64,000 bases of DNA from positions 62,001 through 126,000 of the forward strand of contig JAJZFB010000046.1 of NCBI GenBank assembly GCA_021805545.1, written 5' to 3'. Each line of letters begins with the position of its first letter. The first letter of the stretch is position 1. Under the pieces are notes generated by a model. It saw nothing but the letters and a program-made list of their open reading frames with translations, was not told the DNA's origin and searched no databases. This DNA is from Pseudomonadota bacterium. Its GTDB lineage: Bacteria > Pseudomonadota > Alphaproteobacteria > Acetobacterales > Acetobacteraceae. This document shows, piece by piece, positions 29,201-36,039 of the stretch. A program made the translations under genes and the position numbers.

Positions 29201-29332
29201 CTGGCCGCGCGCATCCGTTACAATAACAGTACAGTTTCCACTATCCGGCACGGCAATGGCCCAGCCCGTAAGGTAGGCGCCTTCCATGTAATCGACATGC
29301 CCCTGGACCGCCATTTCCCGCTCCGTCATCAT
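26270..29332 (-). CDS. Large multidomain glycosyltransferase (GT2 plus GT4-like domain)
   Basis: 1020 residues (ATG at 29329 is an equally good start). The first about 300 residues are two beta-rich modules without a clear name (VDYMEGAYLTGWAIAV, IKGHV-like repeats). Residues about 345-600 are a GT-A family 2 domain with LSIIIPIYRGLEETHACI, NDCSPE and a YGEENDFCARTA acceptor motif. Residues about 640-1000 are a GT-B family 4-like half with GAIGPHKGSHLLLDIARR and FLPGWPETYSYTLSEL. Such proteins build extracellular or O-antigen polysaccharides in the cytoplasm. It is divergent from a small YPDV-repeat protein and near a sulfotransferase and a GT9 gene. Confidence 0.85.
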   Translation of the reverse strand: MMTEREMAVQGHVDYMEGAYLTGWAIAVPDSGNCTVIVTDARGQQIAKGRASRHRDDLEALGFGRSTLAFRIALPPEAGPRLLHVLANGEEISGSPFLTGPGLYDGTAALEQDRITGWVSERIPGFASPFITITNQWGEEVGRGQSAFSNDDTDPLFSPARFTITLDDRCFGAGEMMLALRANGVVFATALCHLPLAGNLDVISATRCGGWLLSPAVPGRAFALEVYRAGELAGEGKTVLTREDVRAVYAEAGRPGFDIELEPGELVDTMPVTLSLRLAGGTRDLFEGPYLTASRAAAVVAAQRAARLAHLGLPGLGAGERAVLTQALADYMARARAENGAVLARQPVAAAAARLSIIIPIYRGLEETHACIASVLAHRNAETDHLILINDCSPEPMMAAMLLTCAHLPNVTLLTNQENLGFVRTANRGLNTASGSDVLLLNADTVLHAGGLEEIKRVAAAHPEIGTVTAFSNNATIFSYPHPDLCRAALEDVTWPELAALALARNAGKVEDVPTGHGFCMFIKGEVLRRVGHLDEAFGRGYGEENDFCARTAALGYRNVAAGGVLVEHKESVSFTTERAGLMARNMPRLNALYPEYVPIIMQFEREDGLRRLRWGLDAARLAKAVAAGQRFALVVSNSALEGGTVRAARDIEAFTGLGGAQVLTLSVDENGLMVLNAEAPLLRAGFAPDEVEELLVLLDAALPVRVMVHQILGFSEGFIAAFTAWLQGRESLFWAHDFYSFCPRVTMIDAIGRFCGGADADTCARCVEMDGAHENSRLTALTPAAHRGVMAGLLGSFTHRLAPSANAAGYLSRQFPALPWEVLPHPEPAEGVAAKARAGSDDEIILLGAIGPHKGSHLLLDIARRARLTHPHLSFRVIGYTDIDKALEAVGNVTVTGKYKPEELPGLLEEAKGRLGLFLPGWPETYSYTLSELVKHGFIPLVPDIGAPADRVRAAKFGVVLPFPATPEGVLQTIEDIAAGKIKPMAKGATPARFFSSPAALARLRELAGHAPALEGAGA

Positions 29333-29388
29333 CCGCCTCGCGCCACCAATTCATTTCTTCACGATCTATCGCGGCAACTCAAGCCATC

Positions 29389-29886
29389 GTGAGCGGTTTT
29401 CGCCATAATTGGCACTGGCCCCGTGCCATCTTTCATGGCAAGGTAGCAACGAGCCCAGTTAACCGTTGCGCGAATATCTTGGCGAGGTGTGCTTTGCGGT
29501 CCTACAATTATTTAATCAGCACTGCCGGCACCCCAAACGGGCATTATGTCGAACTACTCGAATCCCGCCTGCTGGAATTGCTTCACGCCTTGCTGCTCCG
29601 GGTAAAGGTGGATGCGGCGTGGTATTTGGCCACCTACCCAGACGTTGCGGCGGCGGTAAAAAAAGGCGCCCTCAAATCGGCGCGCGAGCATTATATCCGT
29701 TCCGGTTACTTCGAAAACAGGCTGCCCGCGCCGGTAAAAGTGGATGAGGCGTGGTACATCAACGAATATCCCGATGTGCTAACCGCGATCAAATCCGGCG
29801 CGCTCAGCAGCGCCCAGCAGCATTTCGAGCGTAACGGCTTCAAGGAAGGCCGCCTGCCTGCCCCAGGCTGGTCGCTTTTAGCCTGA
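29389..29886 (+). CDS. Small protein with two VDEAWY/YPDV repeats
   Basis: The C-terminal about 100 residues consist of two copies of a ~40-residue module: VDAAWYLATYPDVAAAVKKG then AREHYIRSGYFENRLP, and VDEAWYINEYPDVLTAIKSG then QQHFERNGFKEGRLP. This module is commonly attached to glycosyltransferases and glycan-related proteins in Rhodospirillales. Its function is not established. The annotated start is a GTG at 29389; the N-terminal about 60 residues are not convincing and a later TTG start is possible. It is divergent from the large glycosyltransferase gene, supporting a polysaccharide context. Confidence 0.6.
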   Translation: MSGFRHNWHWPRAIFHGKVATSPVNRCANILARCALRSYNYLISTAGTPNGHYVELLESRLLELLHALLLRVKVDAAWYLATYPDVAAAVKKGALKSAREHYIRSGYFENRLPAPVKVDEAWYINEYPDVLTAIKSGALSSAQQHFERNGFKEGRLPAPGWSLLA

Positions 29887-29970
29887 AAACCGCAATTACC
29901 GCGCGCATATTTTAAGCGGGGGCATCCCGGCAGTTTCACGCCTTGTTAAACCGCGCCTTGTTAAACAATC

Positions 29971-30777
29971 TCACGCGGGCAAACGCAGCCAGGCGGGCGG
30001 GCGCGGCGCCAGCGCGGCGCCCGCCACGGTCAGCGCCTTGTCCAGCGCATCCACGCGCAGCATGGCCAGTGCCTGCGCACCGGCGCGCGAGCATAGCCGG
30101 CCTACCTCCACATCTCCCGCCAGCACCGGCGCGCCGGGCATGGCCTCGCCGCTCAGTGCCACCGGCACCAGGCGGCGCTTCACCAGCCCGCGATATTTCG
30201 TCCGCGCCGTCAACTCCTGGCCCATATAGCAGCCTTTATCCCAGGCCACGCCGCCCAGCTCGTCGAACCCGGCTTCCAGCAGCAATGTCTTGTCCGGTTC
30301 CAAATCCGGCGGCCCGTCCGGCAGGCCCAGGCCGATGCGGTGGGCGGCGTAATCCTCCACGCCGGCATTTCCGGGCAGCAGCACCGTGCTCAGCACGCGC
30401 CAGCCTGCTTCCGGCAAGCGCGGGTCGGGGGCGCAAATGGCCGCATCTGGCGCCGTTCCGCCCCAGGCCGCGTACACGCCGTATGTGCCGGAAACATCCG
30501 CCAGCTCCACCGCCGCGCGCAGCCTGAAGCGGCGGAATTTGGGCATGAGGACCGGAATATCCGCCGCCAGCACATCCAGCAGCAGCGCCTGTTCCGTGGC
30601 GAAGATAAAGAAATCGGCCAAATATTTCCCCTGCGGCGTCAGCAAGGCGGCCCACACGGCGCGCCCCGGCGCCGCCTGGGCCACATCGTTGCTCACCAGC
30701 CCGTTCAAAAACGCCACGCGGTCCGCGCCGCCAATTTCAATAACGCCGCGTTGCGGCAGATGCGCCAGTTTTGTCAT
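29971..30777 (-). CDS. ygfZ: Folate-binding YgfZ/GcvT-like protein (Fe-S cluster assembly factor)
   Basis: 268 residues. YgfZ supports maturation or repair of certain [4Fe-4S] enzymes through a tetrahydrofolate-dependent step. The family signature KGCYMGQE is present at 181-188 with essential Cys183, and the N-terminus shows FLNGLVSNDV and LLTPQGKYLADF. The ATG at 30777 was chosen as the family start; the frame extends upstream into the divergent gene. It is divergent from the GT9 gene across 84 bases. Confidence 0.92.
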   Translation of the reverse strand: MTKLAHLPQRGVIEIGGADRVAFLNGLVSNDVAQAAPGRAVWAALLTPQGKYLADFFIFATEQALLLDVLAADIPVLMPKFRRFRLRAAVELADVSGTYGVYAAWGGTAPDAAICAPDPRLPEAGWRVLSTVLLPGNAGVEDYAAHRIGLGLPDGPPDLEPDKTLLLEAGFDELGGVAWDKGCYMGQELTARTKYRGLVKRRLVPVALSGEAMPGAPVLAGDVEVGRLCSRAGAQALAMLRVDALDKALTVAGAALAPRPPAWLRLPA

Positions 30778-30861
30778 GGCCCGGAAGATGGGCGAGGCAG
30801 AGGCCCCCGGCAAGCCCGAAGGTTTGCGCCGGGGACCAAACCGGCTAGATGCGCGGCCAGC

Positions 30862-31767
30862 ATGCGTATTCTCTTCATCACCTCCTCCCGCATTGGCGAT
30901 GCCGTCATCTCCTGCGGCATATTGGAGCAGCTCCGCCGCAACCATCCGGCGGCGCGCTTCACCATTGCCTGCGGCAGCGTGGCGGAGGGGGTGTTCACCC
31001 GCTTCCCGGCGCTGGAGCGGCTGATCGTGTTCGAGAAAGAACGTTTCGATCTCCACTGGCTCAAGCTCTGGGCCAGGGTGGCGCCGCATGTATGGGATCT
31101 CATCGTCGATGTGCGCGGCTCGGGCCTCTCGCTGTTTCTCGCCACCAAAAACCGCAAAATAATGCGCGGCGGGCGGCGCCCAGGGCGGCGCTACATGCAG
31201 CTTGGCGCAGCACTTGGCTTCACCCCGCCGCCTTTACCAGTGGCCTGGACCACGCCGGAGGATGAAGCCAAGGCCGCCACCCTGCTGGGCGGTGCGCCCA
31301 TCATCGCTCTTGGCCCAACCGCCAATTGGGACGGCAAAATCTGGCCGCCCGAACGCTTCATTGCGCTCTACCACGCCCTGGCGCCGCTCATTCCCGGTGC
31401 CCGCCCCGCCATTTTCGGCGGGCCGGGCGAGGCCGAAACCCGCCGCGCCGCGCCCGTGCTGGCCGCCCTGCCCGGCGCCATCAACCTCGTGGGCAGCCTC
31501 GCCCTGCCGGAAGTGACGGCGTGCCTGAAACGCAGTAAGATATTCATCGGCAATGATTCCGGCCTTATGCATCTGGCCGCCGCCGCCGGCACGCCCACGC
31601 TTGGGCTGTTCGGCCGCTCCAAGGCCAGCGAATACGCCCCCGCCGGGCCGCGTGCCGCCATTGCCGTGGCGCCGGGGCCAGAGGGCGAGGCGCCGATGCA
31701 CGGGCTGACGGTTGATGCCGTGCGGCAAGCGGCATGTTCTCTACTGGATGTGAAGGTGACGATATGA
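30862..31767 (+). CDS. Glycosyltransferase family 9 (heptosyltransferase-like)
   Basis: 301 residues. The N-terminus MRILFITSSRIGDAVISCGI is typical of ADP-heptose:LPS heptosyltransferases. The second domain shows ALGPTANWDGKIWPPERF and the donor-binding FIGNDSGLMHLAAAAGTPTL. It should add a sugar to lipopolysaccharide core in the cytoplasm. Its TGA overlaps the dihydroorotase ATG (ATGA), so both genes are co-translated despite unrelated roles. Confidence 0.88.
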   Translation: MRILFITSSRIGDAVISCGILEQLRRNHPAARFTIACGSVAEGVFTRFPALERLIVFEKERFDLHWLKLWARVAPHVWDLIVDVRGSGLSLFLATKNRKIMRGGRRPGRRYMQLGAALGFTPPPLPVAWTTPEDEAKAATLLGGAPIIALGPTANWDGKIWPPERFIALYHALAPLIPGARPAIFGGPGEAETRRAAPVLAALPGAINLVGSLALPEVTACLKRSKIFIGNDSGLMHLAAAAGTPTLGLFGRSKASEYAPAGPRAAIAVAPGPEGEAPMHGLTVDAVRQAACSLLDVKVTI

Positions 31768-33089
31768 GCTACGACCTGATGATCGAAAACGGCACCATCA
31801 TCCTGCCCTGGGGCGAGGCGCAGGCCGATATCGGCGTGAAGCACGGCAAGATCGCCGCCATCGGCAAAAACCTCGGCACCGCGCCCGAGCGCTTCAACGC
31901 CGCCGGGCTGCATGTGCTGCCGGGCATTATCGACCCGCATGTGCATTTCCGCGATGGCGGCGAAGGCGGCATTCCCGGCGTGGAGGATATGCGCTCCGGC
32001 AGCCTGGCCGCCGTGCTGGGCGGCGTGACCACGGCGCTGGACATGCCCAACACCAAGCCCCCCACGGTGGATGCGGCGACGGTGAAGCTGAAATACGACT
32101 ACATACCCGGCCACACCTATTGCGATTTTGGGTTTTACGCAGGTGCCACCAAGGAAAATGCGGACCATGTGGGCACACTGGAAGACATGCCCGGCGTATG
32201 CGCGGTAAAGGTGTTCGCAGGCTCCTCCACCGGCGATCTGCTGGTGGAAGATGATGAAAGCATCGAGCGCGTGCTGCGCGGCGCGCGCCATCTCGTCGCC
32301 TTCCATGCCGAGGATGAGTACCGCCTGCGCGAGCGCAAAACGCGCTTCTCCGCCGGCGACCCTTACGCCATGCACGCTGAATGGCGCGACCCGGAATGTG
32401 CCTACCGGGGCGTGCGCCGTGTAACCGCCCTGGCACGCAAAACCAATAAGCGCGCGCATATCCTGCATGTGTCCACGGCGGACGAATTCACCTTCATCCG
32501 CGAGCACAAGGATATTGTCTCGGCGGAAGTGCTGGTGAACCATTTGCTGCACGTAGGGCCGGACGCCTATGAACGCCTGGGCGGCTACGCGGTGATGAAC
32601 CCGCCCATCCGCAGCCAGGCGCATGTGGACGCCGCCTGGGCCGCCATTGCCGATGGCACGGCGGACACCATTGCCTCGGACCACGCGCCGCACAGCAGGG
32701 AATCGAAAGAGCGCCCCTGGCCCACCTGCCATTCCGGCTTAACGGGCGTGCAGACCTTGCTGCCGCTCATGCTCACCCAGGTGAATGCCGGGCGCCTCTC
32801 GTTGATGCGGCTTGTCGATTTGATGTCCGCCGGACCCGCGCGCATTTACGGCGCTGTCGGCAAGGGGCGCATCGCCGCCGGGTACGATGCCGATTTCTCA
32901 GTTGTGGACATGAAGGCGAAGCGGAAGATCGAGCACAGCATGATGGCCAGCCAATGCGGCTGGACGCCATTTGACGGCACCATCTGCACCGCCTGGCCCA
33001 TGGCCACCATCATTCGCGGCCAGGTGGTGATGTTCGAAGGCAGCGTGCCCGGCGAACCGCAGGGCCGGTCCATCAAGTTCCGCAAATAA
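31764..33089 (+). CDS. Dihydroorotase-type amidohydrolase
   Basis: 441 residues. The metal site is complete: HVH at residues 59-61, the carboxylated-lysine position Lys149 in AVKVFAGSSTG, further His residues in HAEDEY and HILHVSTADEF, and catalytic Asp306 in IASDHAPH. The GSSTGDLLV loop and overall length suit the dihydroorotase subgroup better than hydantoinase; dihydropyrimidinase activity cannot be excluded. It is in the cytoplasm, in pyrimidine synthesis. Coupled to the GT9 gene by ATGA overlap. Confidence 0.82.
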   Translation: MSYDLMIENGTIILPWGEAQADIGVKHGKIAAIGKNLGTAPERFNAAGLHVLPGIIDPHVHFRDGGEGGIPGVEDMRSGSLAAVLGGVTTALDMPNTKPPTVDAATVKLKYDYIPGHTYCDFGFYAGATKENADHVGTLEDMPGVCAVKVFAGSSTGDLLVEDDESIERVLRGARHLVAFHAEDEYRLRERKTRFSAGDPYAMHAEWRDPECAYRGVRRVTALARKTNKRAHILHVSTADEFTFIREHKDIVSAEVLVNHLLHVGPDAYERLGGYAVMNPPIRSQAHVDAAWAAIADGTADTIASDHAPHSRESKERPWPTCHSGLTGVQTLLPLMLTQVNAGRLSLMRLVDLMSAGPARIYGAVGKGRIAAGYDADFSVVDMKAKRKIEHSMMASQCGWTPFDGTICTAWPMATIIRGQVVMFEGSVPGEPQGRSIKFRK

Positions 33090-33091
33090 AC

Positions 33092-33110
33092 AAGGGGGCC
33101 AAGCCCCCTT
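33092..33110. terminator. Hairpin between convergent dihydroorotase and thiolase genes
   Basis: AAGGGGGC and GCCCCCTT form an 8-bp stem with a CAA loop. Minus-strand continuation is TTGTTTATTTG, plus-strand has only a short T pair, so it mainly terminates the thiolase transcript and perhaps both. Confidence 0.75.
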
Positions 33111-33113
33111 CCC

Positions 33114-34277
33114 TCACAGCACCTCGATGATGGTGACGTTGGCGATGCCGCCGCCTTCGCACATGGTTTGCAGGCCCCAGCGCTTCTTGCGGGCACGCAA
33201 GGCGTGAATGAGCGTGGCCATGAGCTTGGCGCCAGAGCCGCCCAGCGGGTGGCCCAGTGCGATGGCACCGCCATTCACGTTGAGCTTCTCAGGATCGGCC
33301 TTGAGATATTCGAGCCAGGCCATGGGGACGGGCGCGAAGGCTTCGTTGACTTCGAACAAATCGATGCCGCTGAGCTTCAGGCCAGCCTTCTTAAGCGCCT
33401 TTTCTGTCGCATAAAGCGGCTCTTCCAGCATGACGACCGGGTCGCCCGCGGTGACGGTGAGGCTGTGAATGCGGGCGAGCGGCGTGAGGTTGTGCGTTTT
33501 CAGCGCCTGTTCGGAAACAACGAGCGTGGCGGATGAGCCATCGGTTATCTGGCTGGCATTGGCGGCGGAAAGAACGCCGTTCGGGTCCAGCAGCTTCACC
33601 GCCGAGATGGATTCGTAGGTGGCGTCGAAGCGGATGCCTTCATCAACCTCGTGGATGGTCTGGGTGCCATCCGGCAGGGTAACGGGCACGGGCACAATTT
33701 CGGCCTTGAAGGCGCCGGCCTTGGTGGCGGCAATGGCCTTGTGGTGGCTGGCCAGGGCAAAGCGGTCGAGCTGCTCGCGCGTATAGCCCCATTTGGCGGC
33801 GATCATGGCCGCACCCGTGAACTGGCTGAATTCCTGCACGCCATAGCGCTGGTGTATGGCGGGGCTGAGCTGGTCATAGCCCTGCCCGGTCATGTGCGCC
33901 AGGCGCATGGGCACGCGGCTCATGGATTCCACGCCACCCGCCAGCACCACATCCTGCGTGCCGGACATAACAGCCTGGGCCGCGAAATGGATGGCCTGCT
34001 GCGAGGAGCCGCATTGCCGGTCGATGGACACGGCCGGCACACTCTGCGGCAGGTTGGAGGCGAGCACAACATGGCGGCCAATATGCGAGGCCTGCTCGCC
34101 CGCCTGGGTGACACAGCCGAAGATCACATCCTCGACCGCGGCGGGGTCGATGCCCGTATCCGCCAGCACGGCGTTGACGCTATAAGCGCCCAAATCTGCC
34201 GGGTGAACACCCGCCAGGCGGCCATTGCGGCGCCCGCCAGCCGTACGCCGGGCCGCGACGATATATGCTTCAGCCAT
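33114..34277 (-). CDS. Thiolase (acetyl-CoA C-acyltransferase)
   Basis: 387 residues. It cleaves 3-ketoacyl-CoA with CoA, or condenses acyl-CoAs. The triad is visible: nucleophile Cys89 (DRQCGSSQQA), His343 (ALGHPLGGSG) and Cys373 (TMCEGGGIAN). It is one of two thiolases in the window. The subfamily (long GRRNGRLAGVHPADLGA N-terminus) resembles degradative thiolases of steroid or aromatic clusters. It is the last gene of the minus-strand set with the DUF1330 pair and an SDR. Confidence 0.93.
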   Translation of the reverse strand: MAEAYIVAARRTAGGRRNGRLAGVHPADLGAYSVNAVLADTGIDPAAVEDVIFGCVTQAGEQASHIGRHVVLASNLPQSVPAVSIDRQCGSSQQAIHFAAQAVMSGTQDVVLAGGVESMSRVPMRLAHMTGQGYDQLSPAIHQRYGVQEFSQFTGAAMIAAKWGYTREQLDRFALASHHKAIAATKAGAFKAEIVPVPVTLPDGTQTIHEVDEGIRFDATYESISAVKLLDPNGVLSAANASQITDGSSATLVVSEQALKTHNLTPLARIHSLTVTAGDPVVMLEEPLYATEKALKKAGLKLSGIDLFEVNEAFAPVPMAWLEYLKADPEKLNVNGGAIALGHPLGGSGAKLMATLIHALRARKKRWGLQTMCEGGGIANVTIIEVL

Positions 34278-34409
34278 TTGACTCTCCTAACTTGTAGCGC
34301 CGCTTGAACGAGCGGTTTGCTGGTTCATGCCTCTGTGTTACGGCACGCGCAATGGCGCAAGCGCCGCCGTGCTGCGGCAGGCGCGCGGCACGGCCATCGG
34401 GGTCAAGGC

Positions 34410-34703
34410 TCAGCTGCGGCCTTCCACCAAAAACACACGGTAATCGGCGGCTTTCTGGCGGAAGGGAATGGCCTTCTGGTAGCCAGGGCTGTTGTACCAG
34501 GCGCGGGCTTCTTCCATGTCCGGGAATTCAAGCATGACCACACCGGCGGGGGCCGGACCTTCAAACCCTTCTATCTGCCCAAAGGCAACGCGCGGCCTCA
34601 CCTGGTGCCCGCCATTCCCGGCCATGGCCAGGCGGGTGTATTCGGTCATTGCCGCCTCATCGCGCACAGCGTTGTCGCGAACAAAAATCACATAGGCTGG
34701 CAT
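34410..34703 (-). CDS. DUF1330 family protein (copy 1)
   Basis: 97 residues, a dimeric alpha-beta barrel (ferredoxin-like) fold family. Motifs are MPAYVIFVRDNAVRD at the N-terminus, GVVMLEFPDMEEARAWYNSP and YQKAIPFRQKAADYR. Biochemical function is unknown; members often sit in catabolic clusters and may be small-ligand binding or monooxygenase-like proteins. It is a tandem paralogue of the next gene. The start at ATG 34703 is certain from the paralogue alignment. Confidence 0.85.
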   Translation of the reverse strand: MPAYVIFVRDNAVRDEAAMTEYTRLAMAGNGGHQVRPRVAFGQIEGFEGPAPAGVVMLEFPDMEEARAWYNSPGYQKAIPFRQKAADYRVFLVEGRS

Positions 34704-34725
34704 GTTTATTTCCTGGCATGGAAAC

Positions 34726-34749
34726 AAGCCCGGCCACACGGCCAGGCTT
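34726..34749 (-). terminator. Intercistronic hairpin between the DUF1330 paralogues
   Basis: AAGCC-CGGCC and GGCC-AGGCTT pair with one mismatch around an ACAC loop. On the minus strand it is followed by TTGTTTCC, so it may terminate or process the transcript between the two paralogues. Confidence 0.45.
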
Positions 34750-34755
34750 GGGTGG

Positions 34756-35061
34756 TTACATGGCGGGAGGAACAAACCCCTCAACCAGAATCTCGCGGTG
34801 CCGGGCCGCTTTCTGGCGGTGCACCCGGGCCTCGCGGTAGCGCGGGCTGTCATACCATTCCCTTGCGTCTTCCATGGTGGGAAACTCCATCACCACCACA
34901 CCGTCCGGCAGCTCGCCATGCAGCGATTGCGCGGCGCCATACAACACCAGCGGCTTCAGCTTTTCCGGCGGCGGCCCGGCGGAAATCAGGCGATGATACT
35001 CGGCCATCGCCGCCGGGTCCCGGATGGGCTCCTCACGCAGAATGATCACATAGGCTGGCAT
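34756..35061 (-). CDS. DUF1330 family protein (copy 2)
   Basis: 101 residues, same family as the downstream neighbour: MPAYVIILREEPIRDPAAM, GVVVMEFPTMEDAREWYDSP and ARVHRQKAARHREILVEGF. The two copies differ at many positions, so this is an old duplication rather than a recent one. Function unknown. It lies 20 bases after the SDR gene's end region, in the same catabolic set. Confidence 0.85.
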   Translation of the reverse strand: MPAYVIILREEPIRDPAAMAEYHRLISAGPPPEKLKPLVLYGAAQSLHGELPDGVVVMEFPTMEDAREWYDSPRYREARVHRQKAARHREILVEGFVPPAM

Positions 35062-35081
35062 GTTTACCTCCTTGCTGGCGT

Positions 35082-35831
35082 TTACGAAACAACACGCCCG
35101 CCATTCACGCCAATGGTCTGGCCGGAGACATAGGAGCTGTCTTCCGAGGCCAGCCAGGCGCAGGCATTGGCGATATCATCAGGCACACCGGTGCGGCCCA
35201 CGGGGATCATGCGGGTGAGCTGCTCCATCGAGACCTGGAAATTATCCTTATTCGCTTCCGACATGATAGTCTGCATTACCGCGCCGGGCGGGATGTTGTT
35301 GACGGTGATGCCATAAGGCCCCAGCGCCTGGGCGAGTGAGCGCGTCATGGTAATAACGGCCCCCTTGGAAGCGGAATAATGCACCTGCGGAACGCTGCCC
35401 GTTTGCGCGCTGGATGAGGAAATGTTGATCACGCGGCCCCATTTCGCCGCCTTCATGTCCGGCAGGCAAATCTGCGTGACAATAAACGTGCCCTTGGTGT
35501 TGATCTCGAACATGCGGTCCCAGTCGGCATCCGTCAGGTCTTCAAACGCGATGAAATTGGAGATACCGGCATTGTTCACCACAATGGTGACAGGGCCAAA
35601 AGCAGCGCGCAGCTTGTCCACCGCGGCGGCAACCTGGGGGCGGTCCGCAATGCTGGCCTGCAAGGCAATGGCCTTGCCGCCCGCGGCGGTTATTTCATCC
35701 ACCACGGCTTGGCAGCCTTCAAGGTTCAGGTCCAGCACGCCAACCGCCTTGCCCTCGCGCGCCAGGCGTAGCGCGCACGCCTTGCCAATACCCGCCGCCG
35801 CGCCAGTCACCAATGCCACTCTCGCCATCAT
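35082..35831 (-). CDS. Short-chain dehydrogenase/reductase (FabG-like)
   Basis: 249 residues. TGAAAGIGKACA is the cofactor loop, NNAGIS follows, SSSSAQTG holds the catalytic Ser and YSASKGAV the Tyr/Lys pair. The C-terminus GQTIGVNGGRVVS is typical of 3-oxoacyl reductases and sugar/alcohol SDRs. Substrate unknown; in this context it may oxidise a hydroxyl introduced by the Rieske oxygenase (inference). GAGG lies six bases before ATG 35831; a second ATG follows directly. Confidence 0.88.
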   Translation of the reverse strand: MMARVALVTGAAAGIGKACALRLAREGKAVGVLDLNLEGCQAVVDEITAAGGKAIALQASIADRPQVAAAVDKLRAAFGPVTIVVNNAGISNFIAFEDLTDADWDRMFEINTKGTFIVTQICLPDMKAAKWGRVINISSSSAQTGSVPQVHYSASKGAVITMTRSLAQALGPYGITVNNIPPGAVMQTIMSEANKDNFQVSMEQLTRMIPVGRTGVPDDIANACAWLASEDSSYVSGQTIGVNGGRVVS

Positions 35832-36004
35832 TTCATTCCTCTTTCTCAATGTAAGCGCCCGCTGGAACAGGCCGTGAATTTTACGTGGCACAGGGGTGCT
35901 GTTTGCAGCTTGCCATTTGCAGCTTGCCGTTTACCGCGTCCCTCGCCCCGCGCCTGTCTGGACAGGTTTTACACCTTTAATACGCTGCCACGCGCATAAA
36001 ACAA

Positions 36005-36031
36005 CCGCGCCGCCCGGTTGGGGCGGCGCGG
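36005..36031 (-). terminator. GC-rich terminator after the ThDP-enzyme gene
   Basis: CCGCGCCGCCC and GGGCGGCGCGG form an 11-bp perfect stem with a GGTTG loop; the minus strand continues TTGTTTTATG. It follows the stop of the ThDP-dependent enzyme at 36040. Confidence 0.85.
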
Positions 36032-36039
36032 GCATAAGC

